Shown here piece by piece: positions 1 to 9,755 of a DNA stretch of 64,000 nucleotides. The position numbers were made by a program, and so were the translations under genes. The stretch lies in assembly GCA_910575705.1 (NCBI GenBank), contig CAJTFG010000003.1, positions 1-64,000 of the forward strand, written 5' to 3'. Position 1 is the stretch's first letter, and every line of letters begins with the position of its first letter. Source of the stretch: Erysipelotrichales bacterium. Lineage in GTDB: Bacteria > Bacillota_I > Bacilli_A > Erysipelotrichales > Erysipelotrichaceae. The notes below the pieces were generated by a model. The model was given only the letters and a program-made list of their open reading frames with translations, made no database searches and was not told the DNA's origin.

Positions 1-6
1 TATATC

Positions 7-44
7 AAAAAGTGCCCAATAGGTTCGATTCCTTAGGCACTTTT
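7..44. terminator. hairpin, probable terminator of a gene left of the window
   Basis: The arms AAAAGTGCC and GGCACTTTT form a 9-bp stem around a 19-base loop and are followed by a T-rich stretch on both strands. The gene it would serve lies outside the window. Confidence 0.5.
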
Positions 45-58
45 CTTATTTATATCAA

Positions 59-117
59 AAAAAGGACTATTAAGCCCTAGATTTTTTATCTCTATTTCTT
101 AACAGCCCCTTTTTTTA
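59..117. terminator. bidirectional terminator behind the ABC exporter
   Basis: An 11-bp stem (64-74 with 98-108, two wobble pairs) is followed by a run of seven T on either strand. It sits just past the stop codon of the minus-strand ABC exporter gene. Confidence 0.65.
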
Positions 118-139
118 TATCCTTTTCTTATCTTAATAC

Positions 140-1867
140 TTAAACTTCTTCATCCATCGTTTTAAACTGACTGTCATACAGACGTTTGTATAAACCTCCT
201 CGCTGTAGCAATTCCTCATGTGTCCCCTGTTCCAAAATACTTCCCTTGGTAATTACAACGATTTCATCCGCATTCTTGATCGTCGATAAGCGGTGTGCTA
301 CCACAATCGTTGTCCTTCCTTTACACAACTCATCTAAAGCTTTTTGTATAAGGACCTCAGTTGTATTATCCAAAGCTGAAGTGGCTTCGTCCAAAATAAG
401 GATAGCGGGATTTTTCAAAAATACGCGCGCAATGCTGAGACGTTGCTTCTGTCCTCCGGAAAGCTTGATCCCCCGCTCTCCGATATTCGTCAGATATCCA
501 TCTTCAAGACTCATTACATAATCATGAATATTGGCTCTTTTGGCTGCTTCTATGATGGCCTCATCGCTTGCCGTCAAATCTCCGTAAGCGATATTATCGC
601 GAATCGTACCGCTGAACAAAAAGACATCTTGCTGGACAATCCCGATATGCTTGCGCAAGGACGCAAAGGATATATCGGAAATATTGATGCCGTCAATTTT
701 AATTTGTCCGCTTTCCAAGGGATAAAAATGAGGTATCAGATGACAGATGGTCGTCTTCCCTCCTCCGCTTGGTCCTACAAGGGCTACTTTTTTCCCCGGA
801 GCTATCGTCAGATCAATATCATGAAGGACTTCTTTCCCGTCGCTGTATGTAAAATTCACATCATCAAAAACGATCTCTCCCCTTACCTCCTGTAAAATCT
901 TGGAGTGCTCACTCTCTTCTTCTATTTGTTCATCAATCAGTTCACAAAATCTAGAAAATCCCGTCATTCCGTTTTGAAATTGCTCAACAAAGTTGATCAG
1001 TTTTTTTATCGGATCGATAAACATATTGATGAACAGCATATAAGCTACCAAATCCCCATAGTTGATCCAGCCGTAATACGTATAAATACCTCCGGCAACA
1101 AGCACGACAACATTCAAAAAATCAATGATAAAGCCGGTTCCGCTATGAAACTGTCCCATCGCCTTATAAGATTTTTCTCTCGCTTTGATAAACGCCGAAT
1201 TCCCTTTTTGAAACTTCTCTTCTTCAAACTTCGCATTCGTAAATGCCTTAGATACCCGAATCCCGGAAATGCTGTTTTCCAGATTAGCGTTTACCTCAGC
1301 GATCTTAACGCGGCTTTCCATAAAGGCACGACTCATCCGCTTGCGCATCTGCATAGCAAATACGACAAGCAACGGTATAAAGATAAAAATAATGACGGTT
1401 AACTGCCAGTTGATCGTACATAAATACATAAAAGAACCGAGAATCATGATCATCGATATAAACAGATCCTCCGGGCCGTGATGAGCAAGTTCACTGATAT
1501 CCATAAGATCGTTGATCATCCGCGACATAATATGCCCTGTTTCATGATCGTCATAATAAGAAAACGGGAGTTTCTGCAGATGATGAAAAATATCTCGGCG
1601 CATATCCGCCTGCATATAGACACCTACCAAATGACCGTAATATTGAACAAAATAGTTCAAAAGCATTTTCAGCACATAGATCAGTAAAAGGATAACCGCA
1701 AACACGACAAGCAGCTGCATATTGCGGTCCGGTATAAATTCATTCAACATACTTCTGGTAATGACCGGATAACATAAATTGCATAACGCAATCAGGAAGG
1801 CCGCCGCCATATCAAGCAGAAACAATCGCTTATGCGGTTTATAGTATTGGATAAATCTTTTTAACAT
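140..1867 (-). CDS. ABC exporter, fused permease and ATPase half-transporter
   Basis: This 575-residue protein has the layout of a homodimeric type IV ABC exporter of the MsbA/LmrA/BmrA kind. An N-terminal membrane domain of about six helices covers residues 1-310 and a nucleotide-binding domain follows. The ATPase part shows Walker A (GPSGGGKTT), signature LSGGQKQR, Walker B (ILILDEATSALD) and an H-loop (AHRLST). I start at the ATG at 1867 because AGGAGG lies 6 bases upstream; the ATG next to it at 1870 is too close. It is a lone gene with a terminator behind it, so no partner points to the substrate. Drugs, lipids or peptides are all possible. Confidence 0.9.
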   Translation of the reverse strand: MLKRFIQYYKPHKRLFLLDMAAAFLIALCNLCYPVITRSMLNEFIPDRNMQLLVVFAVILLLIYVLKMLLNYFVQYYGHLVGVYMQADMRRDIFHHLQKLPFSYYDDHETGHIMSRMINDLMDISELAHHGPEDLFISMIMILGSFMYLCTINWQLTVIIFIFIPLLVVFAMQMRKRMSRAFMESRVKIAEVNANLENSISGIRVSKAFTNAKFEEEKFQKGNSAFIKAREKSYKAMGQFHSGTGFIIDFLNVVVLVAGGIYTYYGWINYGDLVAYMLFINMFIDPIKKLINFVEQFQNGMTGFSRFCELIDEQIEEESEHSKILQEVRGEIVFDDVNFTYSDGKEVLHDIDLTIAPGKKVALVGPSGGGKTTICHLIPHFYPLESGQIKIDGINISDISFASLRKHIGIVQQDVFLFSGTIRDNIAYGDLTASDEAIIEAAKRANIHDYVMSLEDGYLTNIGERGIKLSGGQKQRLSIARVFLKNPAILILDEATSALDNTTEVLIQKALDELCKGRTTIVVAHRLSTIKNADEIVVITKGSILEQGTHEELLQRGGLYKRLYDSQFKTMDEEV

Positions 1868-1973
1868 CATTTCCCTCCTAGCATTTCCATAATATAGCAT
1901 ATTTTTTCATATACGTAAATTATGAATTTAAAATCAACTATAGATACATCAATCGTCATCTTCTACATATTTC

Positions 1974-2026
1974 AAAAAAACTGTGCGATTTCAAGATATT
2001 GACCATCCCGAATCATCACAGTTTTT
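1974..2026 (-). terminator. probable terminator of feoAB
   Basis: ACTGTG and CACAGT arms with extra pairing next to them enclose a loop of about 30 bases and are followed on the minus strand by seven T. The long loop makes it a weaker call. Confidence 0.45.
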
Positions 2027-2045
2027 ATACTTCCGTTTAATATAT

Positions 2046-4160
2046 TCATAGAAATAGCAATCGTGATGTGGCTGCCACAAAAGCACATACAATACAACCG
2101 ATCACAGTAGGAATGAGAATGGATAGTATCGTCCATTTCCAACTTCCCGTTTCTTTGCGTATCGTTAAACATGTAGTAGCACACGGCCAGTGGATCAATG
2201 AAAACAACATCGTACATACCGCCGTAACCCACGTCCATCCATTTGCCAGCAGCAATTCTTTCAATTCCATCAGATTCTCAAACTCTATCATATAGCCGTT
2301 TGACATATATGCCATGATCATGATCGGAACGACGATTTCATTTGCCGGAAAACCGAGGATGAAGGCCAGAAGGATCACGCCATCTAATCCTAACAGTTGG
2401 GCAAACGGATCCAGAAAAGAGGAAATATGTGCAAGCAATGTTACATCCTGAATCTGTACATTTGCAAGCAACCAAATAAAGGCCCCGGCCGGAACAGCAA
2501 CGCTGATCGCTCTTCCTAAAACAAATAAAGTACGATCGAAGACAGAACGAACGATCACTTTGCCAAACTGCGGCTTTCGATATGGCGGAAGTTCCAACGT
2601 AAAAGAGGAAGGTACGCCTTTTAATAAAGTCCTTGACAACAAAGAAGATACTCGAAAAGTCAGCCAAATCCCCAACAGGATGACCGAGGTCAATATAAGT
2701 GTAGAAACGATCCCATTCCATGGAGCCAGAAACATACCCGTAAAAAACATGCTGATGATCGCAATCAAGGTAGGAAACCGCCCATTGCATGGCACAAAGT
2801 TATTTGTTAAAATAGCCAACAAACGCTCTCGGGGACTGTCGATGATGCGACAGCCGCTGACACCTACCGCGTTGCATCCAAATCCCATACACATCGTCAA
2901 AGCTTGCTTGCCGCAGGCTTTGGCTTTTTGAAAATAACCATCCAAATTAAATGCGATGCGCGGCAAATAGCCAAAATCTTCCAACAATGTGAACAAAGGA
3001 AAGAAAATCGCCATCGGCGGAAGCATTACCGCTACTACCCATCCTGTTGTCTTATATACACCTAATACCAATATATCATGGAGCCAATCACTTACTTTGA
3101 TCGTATGCAGAAAATTACTAAGCACTCCTTCCATCGTTCCAAAAGCATCACTGAGGATCTGACTGGGAATATTAGCGCCGGATATCGTAATCCAGAATAT
3201 TACGGATAACAATGCGATCATGATCAATACACCATATATTTTATGAGTTACGATGCGATCAATTTTCAAATCTCGTTCATAATAGTGCGCATTGTTAAAC
3301 ATAATACATTTGTCTACGATATCTTTGGCTTTTTTTGATAGTTCCTTAACGATAAGCTCTTCATAATGTTCGTATATTCCCTGTTCTTCCAATTCCTCGA
3401 TCGCCTCGCCAACGGCGATTCTCACCTTTTCCCGATCACCGTTCAACTGATGGTAATAGTCTTCTTTATCCACCTGCGGATCTAGAAGCTTCAATGCATA
3501 AAAGCGTTTGTTAATAGATTCATCACACAAAGCTGCTTCGATCTTTTTAAGCGCCGCCTCTAAATGCGGCTCGTACGTAACGATCTCATGTGTATGAAAA
3601 CGCTGAATACGTACTGTATGAGCGATCGCTTGTTTTAATTCTTCAAAACCAATATGATTTCGAGCGCTCATCTTTACCACATCTACACCAAGCAGTTTTT
3701 CCAGCTTTTTCTCATCGATATGAATCTCTTTTCGTTCTGCCTCATCCATAAGATTTAAACATAACACGACACGATTGGTGATTTCCATCGTCTGTAAAAC
3801 AAGGTTCATATTTCGCTCTAAACATGTAGCGTCACATACGACCAAGCATACATCGCATTTTTCAAAACATATATAATTTCTGGTAACCTCTTCTTCCTTA
3901 CTATGTGCTAAAAGCGAATATGTCCCCGGCAGATCAATCATCTCATTGTTTTTATTTTGAAATACATATGTTCCACTCGCTAAAGAAACCGTCTTCCCCG
4001 GCCAATTTCCCGTATGCTGCTTCATTCCTGTCAATGTGTTAAATACAGTACTTTTCCCCACGTTAGGATTGCCGATCAAAGCAACCGTATAGCCCTCTTC
4101 TTCATTTTTATAAAGCTCATTGATTTCCTCATTTACCTCTATGAGTTTTGAAAACAGCAT
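2046..4160 (-). CDS. feoB: ferrous iron transporter FeoB
   Basis: FeoB carries Fe(II) across the cytoplasmic membrane and is the main iron uptake route in anaerobes. The 704-residue protein has an N-terminal G domain with G1 GNPNVGKST (residues 30-38) and G3 DLPG (76-79), a helical spacer, and a membrane core of paired gate repeats that starts near residue 300. Length and order are normal for the family. The start follows GGAGG at good spacing inside the 3' end of feoA. feoA stops only three bases upstream, so the two are co-transcribed and probably translationally coupled. Confidence 0.97.
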   Translation of the reverse strand: MLFSKLIEVNEEINELYKNEEEGYTVALIGNPNVGKSTVFNTLTGMKQHTGNWPGKTVSLASGTYVFQNKNNEMIDLPGTYSLLAHSKEEEVTRNYICFEKCDVCLVVCDATCLERNMNLVLQTMEITNRVVLCLNLMDEAERKEIHIDEKKLEKLLGVDVVKMSARNHIGFEELKQAIAHTVRIQRFHTHEIVTYEPHLEAALKKIEAALCDESINKRFYALKLLDPQVDKEDYYHQLNGDREKVRIAVGEAIEELEEQGIYEHYEELIVKELSKKAKDIVDKCIMFNNAHYYERDLKIDRIVTHKIYGVLIMIALLSVIFWITISGANIPSQILSDAFGTMEGVLSNFLHTIKVSDWLHDILVLGVYKTTGWVVAVMLPPMAIFFPLFTLLEDFGYLPRIAFNLDGYFQKAKACGKQALTMCMGFGCNAVGVSGCRIIDSPRERLLAILTNNFVPCNGRFPTLIAIISMFFTGMFLAPWNGIVSTLILTSVILLGIWLTFRVSSLLSRTLLKGVPSSFTLELPPYRKPQFGKVIVRSVFDRTLFVLGRAISVAVPAGAFIWLLANVQIQDVTLLAHISSFLDPFAQLLGLDGVILLAFILGFPANEIVVPIMIMAYMSNGYMIEFENLMELKELLLANGWTWVTAVCTMLFSLIHWPCATTCLTIRKETGSWKWTILSILIPTVIGCIVCAFVAATSRLLFL

Positions 4161-4163
4161 AGA

Positions 4164-4394
4164 TTACCTCCTTTCCTCCACTTCGATCAAACTGCTCTCT
4201 GAACTTCTTAAGGCTATCAGCGCACCCTTTATCATATATGCACGCATATCATGCGTAGCATTTTCTAACATAGGACAGATAGACGAACCTTTCAGTATCC
4301 CTAAATCCAATAAACGTCGCTTTATCGTTCCCGGATTGTGAACTTCTTGAATGATCCCTTCCTGTGCAATCGGAAGATCATGTAATGTTTTCAT
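4164..4394 (-). CDS. feoA: FeoA, small SH3-like partner of FeoB
   Basis: This 76-residue basic protein has the FeoA core: a conserved glycine-rich turn, then a LLDLGILKGS-like segment typical of the SH3-like fold. FeoA is needed for full FeoB activity, probably by binding its cytoplasmic domain. It is the first gene of the feoAB operon and has a strong GGAGG ribosome binding site. The 150 bases upstream are shared with the divergent peptidase gene. I could not identify a convincing Fur box there. Confidence 0.93.
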   Translation of the reverse strand: MKTLHDLPIAQEGIIQEVHNPGTIKRRLLDLGILKGSSICPMLENATHDMRAYMIKGALIALRSSESSLIEVEERR

Positions 4395-4543
4395 ACGATA
4401 CCTCCTATGCCTATTTTATCCGATATAAACAAAGGAGTATAAGACGAATACCTATAGTCATTAAAAACAAATGCTTTTATTTTCTATAACCCATACTCAT
4501 CTTAAAGTTTTTCATAGAGTGTTATGAAAGGAGGTAGATTCCC

Positions 4544-4969
4544 TTGACAAAAATCATCGTATATGATGTATATACACAGGCTCTTCAAGTGTTTCAGAGG
4601 AATGAAAACGATCCAATGCCGTATTCTTATGGACGAACGATGCTCGTTCGTGAGTTCAGAGGTTCCTCACGTTCTTCTGTTTTATGGACAACCAATGCAG
4701 CGATGGAAGCTTGGAACGCTACCCGGCGTACGTATGGCAATCCCATTCCTTTCCGCTACGCTTTTAAACGCATTTGGGAAGGCGGTCACGGCCGTCAGTC
4801 ACAGCATTATGCCGGTTTAGCTTTTGATGTGGGACAAGCACTCACACAGGCACAGCGCAATCGCATATGGCAGGTCGCAAACAATCTAGGAGTATGGGTA
4901 TACGTGGAACCGCAAAGTATGACACCGACATGGGATAGTGTAAAATTAAGGGAAAATCATTCTACTTAA
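4544..4969 (+). pseudogene. 5' part of an interrupted M15-type peptidoglycan peptidase gene
   Basis: The TTG start follows AGGAGG by about 8 bases. The first 130 residues are the front of a zinc D,D-carboxypeptidase or endopeptidase-like M15 domain. The signature SQHYAGLAFD supplies zinc ligands H88 and D95, and E122 is a candidate general base. From codon 131 the frame runs into foreign sequence and ends after 11 unrelated residues. The missing rest, with the third zinc ligand (WVHFD) and a peptidoglycan-binding domain, is found in frame at 11514-11810. As it stands this piece lacks a complete zinc site and is probably inactive. No signal peptide is visible, as in phage-type lysins. Confidence 0.85.
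4928..4934 (+). other. left junction repeat (attL core)
   Basis: ACATGGG at codons 129-131 of the peptidase gene is repeated exactly at 11514-11520. Joining the two flanks through one copy restores the peptidase reading frame, which marks this as the crossover region of the integrated element. Confidence 0.75.
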
Positions 4970-4975
4970 AATGAA

Positions 4976-5012
4976 AAAAGTAGAGAATTTTGGCTCTCTA
5001 CTAGCAATTTTT
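4976..5012 (+). terminator. hairpin just inside the left end of the element
   Basis: GTAGAG and CTCTAC pair across a 10-base loop, and an AATTTTT tail follows shortly after. It would stop transcription coming from the truncated peptidase gene. Confidence 0.4.
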
Positions 5013-5029
5013 GTATGATTTAGGGTGTT

Positions 5030-5176
5030 TTATATAATTCTATTACCACTTACTTGGATATAGATTAACTCATTTTTCTTCTTAACTACAAAATCAATTT
5101 CCTTTCTGTATAGTTTATCTACATAAACTTCATATCCTCTATGACAAAGTTTAAGATAAACTATGCTTTCATACAC
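5030..5176 (-). pseudogene. remnant of an AAA ATPase C-terminus (DUF4143-like)
   Basis: On the minus strand an open stretch of about 47 codons ends at 5030. It reads as the last part of a DUF4143-type ATPase: an [17 protein letters not shown] segment followed by [10 protein letters not shown] and a final YIQVS. This matches the PD-(D/E)xK-like end of that family. A stop codon lies directly upstream and no start or ATPase core is present. It is a leftover of a decayed cargo gene. The family match is by eye. Confidence 0.55.
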
Positions 5177-5248
5177 TCACTAACAAACTTTTATATATCA
5201 TGAAATAATCGTTATCATTACATAAAACAATAATAAAGAATTAAATCT

Positions 5249-5935
5249 TTAAAAATCTACATAAATATTATATTTATAAAATTCAGATTTCATCTTTTCA
5301 TAATCTTCTTTTGATAGTTGCTTTAAATTAAGTTCGTCCATGCCCTCTACTACACCTGCAGCACATGTATATAAGGAGAAGCTAGTGATATGTAATCCCA
5401 TTTTCTCGACTGCTAAAGGGAGTTGCTCAAATCCTTTATCAACTGTTAGTATATTCTTATTCATTTGATAAGCTGTTTCATAAATTGCTCGCATCATTCT
5501 CCTGGTTCTTCTTTCCGATATCTCGTATGCATTTTTTCTAACATAACAGATATAAGCATAAAAGTAACGATCGTCAACAAAGTCAGGACTTTCTTGATGG
5601 CATTCTTTACATAACAAAAAATAATTTGATGGTATATTTTCTCCATCTAACATTCTAGATTTAATATGCGCTTTTTGTAAATAGCGAACTTCAGGAAAAT
5701 TCCAAATTCTCATACAGCTTTTAGTATTTATTAATCTATCATACTTTGGATTATCATATATTTTATGATTGAACATGCCACAAGCCCAACACTCAGGTTC
5801 GCCAGGGTCAGTGATCACTAGTTCAGCACCTTCTTCATAAAAATCAATTATTTTAAATTCTTTTGATATGTATTTGCCTATCCAATATTCTGCAATTTGT
5901 TTTCTTGAAGGTGAATGATTCTTATTATTCCCCAT
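5249..5935 (-). CDS. HNH-endonuclease-like protein, element cargo
   Basis: This 228-residue soluble protein has a CxxC pair (C49, C52) and then an HNH-like core: AHIKS with H90, N104, and a second CxxCH (C109, C112, H113). That is the usual arrangement of a zinc-stabilised HNH nuclease fold. The C-terminal half has no recognised domain. A strong AAGGAG site precedes the ATG. It stands alone on a recombinase element beside other defence-like genes, so an anti-phage or DNA-cleaving role is plausible, but this is inference. No methyltransferase partner is present. Confidence 0.65.
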   Translation of the reverse strand: MGNNKNHSPSRKQIAEYWIGKYISKEFKIIDFYEEGAELVITDPGEPECWACGMFNHKIYDNPKYDRLINTKSCMRIWNFPEVRYLQKAHIKSRMLDGENIPSNYFLLCKECHQESPDFVDDRYFYAYICYVRKNAYEISERRTRRMMRAIYETAYQMNKNILTVDKGFEQLPLAVEKMGLHITSFSLYTCAAGVVEGMDELNLKQLSKEDYEKMKSEFYKYNIYVDF

Positions 5936-6404
5936 AAAAATCTCCTTTCATTAATCATAAAACAGGAAGGACTTGCATCTTTCCAAACGCTATGTTCTAC
6001 ATTTTTTCGTTAAGAATCATATTTTTAGAATTTCTCCAGTTGCTTTTTTCTTTCGATAACATTAGCAATTCTTAGTTTATTTATCAAACAATTGCTTGAG
6101 TTCTTTTTAAATATGTCTTTTACTTCCTATTCAAATCCGTTCAGTGCGTCAGAAACAGAACAGATTTCTATTAGTTATTCAAAGCTTTTCTTGTACTACC
6201 TGTTTTATATTCAATAATTCCTAAGGAAATACAGTCCAGATGAATAAAACGAATGATTTTTGTAACCATATGTGTTTCTTTGTAACAGAAAAATTCTAAT
6301 ACTTCAATATTTTTTTATTTAAAGCTTTATTAGAAAATTAATCAACTAATAACCTAACACCTATTATTCCATTATTAGTTAAATAAAAGAAACCTATATA
6401 GATG
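5936..6404. other. gene-free stretch with coding remnants
   Basis: No intact gene is seen over these 469 bases. On the minus strand about 6183-6300 holds an open frame of some 38 codons ending in GIIEYKTGSTRKALNN, and about 6030-6110 a further piece ending NVIERKKQLEKF. Both look like tails of decayed genes, but I cannot assign a family. Confidence 0.4.
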
Positions 6405-7790
6405 TTATTTAAATAAATCATCAATCGTTAACAGAATTGCACCATCTATTTCTGCTTGTCGTTTCACTGGTTCTGTATATCCTGATTTACTTACAAAATA
6501 TAAATGTTTCTCTTTGATATTAGGAAATGCTTTCGTTGCATTTACAAGATCTGTATATTCTTCAAGAGGCATAGGACTTGATGTGAATTTACACTCCATA
6601 AAAATGGCCTTTTTACCACTTCGATCGATAGCCAAAACATCAACATCATCTTGTGCTTTGATACTTGGATTGTTACCCCACCATTTTCCTATAGAAAAAG
6701 GAATAAAAGGAAGTTTTCTTTTCTTTGCTTGATGAATTAAATATTCTTTACATACACCTTCAAATACATCTCCCATAAGATTTGAAATATCATTCATAAT
6801 TTCTTCAGCAGCATCTTTTGCTCCTAACATTGCATAATATGCATTATTCGTAAATTCATATCGAAACCAAAATCTTAAGAAATTATCTTTTATTACATAA
6901 ATTGATTTTTTAGATCTGCTATTTTCACCACTTGGAACTCTTTTCTCAATCAAACGTAATGTTTGAAGTGTTGTTAAATATTTAGAAACTTTTGTTTGAT
7001 CCTCATGTATATAATCTGCAATTTCGATAATTCTGTTTCTTCCATTCGCAATCGCAGAAAGTATGGAATTATAGGTATTTGTTTCTCGTAATTCTGCCTT
7101 CAATAAATTTTCAGGTTCTTCATATAAATAAGAACCATTTCGAATAATTTTAGATGCTATATTTTCTTCAACAGATTTATTAGCATCAAAAGCTTCTAAA
7201 TATCTTGGAACACCACCTAAAATCCCATAAGCAATTAACTTATCTTCGTTACTGTAGTTAGGGAAGAAATTACTACTTTCTAAATAATCAAATGAAGTTA
7301 TTTCTAATGTTGCTGTTTGACGATCATGTAATGGACTTTTTCTTCCCATGATTTCATTTTCCATGACACTAATTGAAGAACCACAAAGAACTAAAAAGAT
7401 ATTTTTATTCTTCCAACTATGATCAATAGCATGTTGCAGAAGTGATTTCACAGAAGGATTTTCTTCAATGATATAGGGAAATTCATCAATAATAAATGCA
7501 GTTCTATCTTGTGTTTTATTGCCAATATAGGAAAAAGCATCTTCCCAACTTTTAAATGAAGAAATGAACTGTTGCTCAAAATGAAGTTGTATTGTTTTTG
7601 AAAAATCTTCTAAATTTAATGCATCATTTTTTTCACGTGCAGGAAAAAAGATAGCGTTTGTATGTTTTGAAAATTCTTGAAGTAATGTTGTTTTTCCTAC
7701 TCTTCTTCGTCCATACATAACTAAAAATTCAAATTTTTTACTTTCATATAATTCATTTAAATAGTTTAATTCTTCTATTCTTCCTAGCAT
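6405..7790 (-). CDS. P-loop ATPase with DUF234 nuclease-like C-terminus
   Basis: The 461-residue protein begins with an archaeal-type ATPase domain: Walker A GRRRVGKTTL (residues 27-36), Walker B FIIDEFPY, and a sensor-like LCGSS. A winged-helix region follows, then a DUF234-type end in which DVDVLAID and IFMECKF give the D...ExK pattern of a PD-(D/E)xK nuclease fold. Such proteins are widespread in Bacillota, archaea and mobile elements, and their role is not settled. A clean AGGAGG precedes the start. On this element it may be a defence or addiction-type gene. A second, decayed ATPase of a related kind lies at the left end of the element. Confidence 0.8.
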   Translation of the reverse strand: MLGRIEELNYLNELYESKKFEFLVMYGRRRVGKTTLLQEFSKHTNAIFFPAREKNDALNLEDFSKTIQLHFEQQFISSFKSWEDAFSYIGNKTQDRTAFIIDEFPYIIEENPSVKSLLQHAIDHSWKNKNIFLVLCGSSISVMENEIMGRKSPLHDRQTATLEITSFDYLESSNFFPNYSNEDKLIAYGILGGVPRYLEAFDANKSVEENIASKIIRNGSYLYEEPENLLKAELRETNTYNSILSAIANGRNRIIEIADYIHEDQTKVSKYLTTLQTLRLIEKRVPSGENSRSKKSIYVIKDNFLRFWFRYEFTNNAYYAMLGAKDAAEEIMNDISNLMGDVFEGVCKEYLIHQAKKRKLPFIPFSIGKWWGNNPSIKAQDDVDVLAIDRSGKKAIFMECKFTSSPMPLEEYTDLVNATKAFPNIKEKHLYFVSKSGYTEPVKRQAEIDGAILLTIDDLFK

Positions 7791-7910
7791 AGTATTCCTC
7801 CTATTTTATTTATATACTCATAAGTATTATACTCTAAAGTATAAAAAATATCAAACCATGATTTTTAATACCACTACTTGACATTGTCTACAACTTAAAT
7901 GATGAGAAAT

Positions 7911-9755
7911 TTAGATATTTTGATAAATTGCTTTCTTATTTTTATGAGGTCTTTTTATCACACCTTCCGTTTCTAATTGTCTGATTTGTTTCATAAAGAT
8001 TCCTTTATAGGAATACGTATATCCTTGATTGATTAAGGCTTGATGAACACTTTTTAAAGAAAACTTTTGATACATAGCTTGCTTTTCAATTTCTTCTATA
8101 ATCGCTTTACGGTATATTTCTTGTTCTTCATCAACAAGTATAACATTCGCATCAATATCATCTGAAAAACATCCCTTGAAGTGAAATACGATTTGATGAT
8201 CGTGTACAACAATTTTGCGAAATAATATTTCTAGTTCCTGCTTTGTATAATCTTGCTTGGTAATCATTTCATCTATGATATCAAGAGCAGATGTAAAGCA
8301 TTCTTCATGAAAAGAGTAACTCTCTAATTCCTGTTTCAACAACTCGATATTCTCCTCATGCTCTTTCATCATCTTCACTTTTTCATCAATCAAGGATTGA
8401 TAAGATTCTTGAATGATCTCATAGTTTTCAAGCAGTGACATACTCTCTCGCATCTTATTTTCAATCAACTGTTTGATTTCTAACTTTAACTGTGTAATCT
8501 TTGTTTTATATTGAGTGATTTTTTTTAAAATTCCTTTTATTTCAACCTCTTTGGAATCTGCATGAATCTGTTGTTCCTCTAAAAAATTCTTATATACATC
8601 TCTACACCGTTTTAAAAATATCGTTACAGCTTTTTTTAGTTGTTGGTCTGTTACTGACTTTGAACTACAGACTGTTTTACCTTGTTTTTGATAGGTTGAA
8701 CAGTAATAATGGGTATTTCCTTCTCGTATATCTTTTGTAGTCTTAGAAGGCTTTAAAAGACTATTACAGTCAGCACAATATAATAATCCATGGAATATAT
8801 TTTCATAGATTTTTCTTTTTCTCTTAGATCGTACTTTCTTACTTTCCAACTTTTCTTGACAGATACGAAATAAGTTTTCATCAATAATGGCTTCATGATG
8901 ATGTTCAAATACTTTCCATTTCTCTCTAGGAAGCTTTTGATATTTTCCTCTAATCTTAACGCATTCTCCTTTATGAAGAATTAATGTTCCTAGATATGTT
9001 TCATTCTTTAAAATTCTGCGAATACAGGAATCATTCCAACAATCCGTATATTTATTTTTATCATCAATTCCGTTCTTTAATCGATATTCATGTAAGGAAC
9101 GAGAAGGAGTAAGAATGTTTTCTCTTGTTAGAGTACGAGCAATTTGTAAGATACCATACCCATCCACATACATTTGAAAGATACGCTTCACAACACTAGC
9201 ATTGTTTGGATCAATGACGAGTTCTGCACCTTTCTTTTGTACTTTATGATATCCAAACGGTGGGGTTGTCATCCATTCTCCATCTTCTTGTTTCATGTGA
9301 ATAACATTCTTTACTTTCTTGCTTGCCTCTTTCACATACAATTCGTTATGCCAAGTTTTGATTCCAATCGTTGAATCATTATCTTGAAAATTGGAATATC
9401 CATCATCTAACGCAATGACTTCACATCCATGATCCCTTGCATCTTCCATAAAGAGTAATGCACGAGCATTGTGTCTTCCTAAACGAGACATATCTTTTAT
9501 TAGTAATCGTTTCACTTTTCCAGAAGCAATATCTTTATTTAAACGATCAAAGTTAGGTCGTTCAAATGAATATCCACTTTCTCCATCATCAATATAGCGT
9601 TCTGTAATCGTATAATGATTTTCTTTCGCAAAACGAGTCAGCATCTTATCTTGATTTTCAATGGATACGGAAAGACCTTTATTTCGATCATCTCTTGATA
9701 ATCTTAAATAAAGAACAATATTGCGATCTTGAGTCTCTATCGTAAAATCGATCAT
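7911..9755 (-). CDS. large serine recombinase (integrase of the element)
   Basis: This 614-residue protein has the full architecture of a large serine integrase. A resolvase catalytic domain carries the nucleophile S20 in YLRLSRDD, with later RLGR-type catalytic arginines. A recombinase domain covers about residues 170-300. A zinc ribbon of paired cysteines (CADC, then CSTY and CSS) lies near 325-375, followed by a long coiled coil near 400-500 that in this family controls integration against excision. The family recombines short non-identical att sites without host factors. It is the obvious agent for the insertion flanked by ACATGGG. No separate directionality factor is recognised, although the 76-residue protein upstream is a candidate. 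Confidence 0.93.
   Translation of the reverse strand: MIDFTIETQDRNIVLYLRLSRDDRNKGLSVSIENQDKMLTRFAKENHYTITERYIDDGESGYSFERPNFDRLNKDIASGKVKRLLIKDMSRLGRHNARALLFMEDARDHGCEVIALDDGYSNFQDNDSTIGIKTWHNELYVKEASKKVKNVIHMKQEDGEWMTTPPFGYHKVQKKGAELVIDPNNASVVKRIFQMYVDGYGILQIARTLTRENILTPSRSLHEYRLKNGIDDKNKYTDCWNDSCIRRILKNETYLGTLILHKGECVKIRGKYQKLPREKWKVFEHHHEAIIDENLFRICQEKLESKKVRSKRKRKIYENIFHGLLYCADCNSLLKPSKTTKDIREGNTHYYCSTYQKQGKTVCSSKSVTDQQLKKAVTIFLKRCRDVYKNFLEEQQIHADSKEVEIKGILKKITQYKTKITQLKLEIKQLIENKMRESMSLLENYEIIQESYQSLIDEKVKMMKEHEENIELLKQELESYSFHEECFTSALDIIDEMITKQDYTKQELEILFRKIVVHDHQIVFHFKGCFSDDIDANVILVDEEQEIYRKAIIEEIEKQAMYQKFSLKSVHQALINQGYTYSYKGIFMKQIRQLETEGVIKRPHKNKKAIYQNI

Noticed and set aside
7-44. GGTTCGATTCC resembles a tRNA T-arm, so a tRNA end was considered
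   Set aside because: The T-stem would have two mismatches, no acceptor or CCA end follows, and the sequence is better explained by a terminator hairpin.
186-1687. several plus-strand frames opposite the ABC exporter
   Set aside because: They are antisense to a complete conserved protein and lack ribosome sites and domain features.
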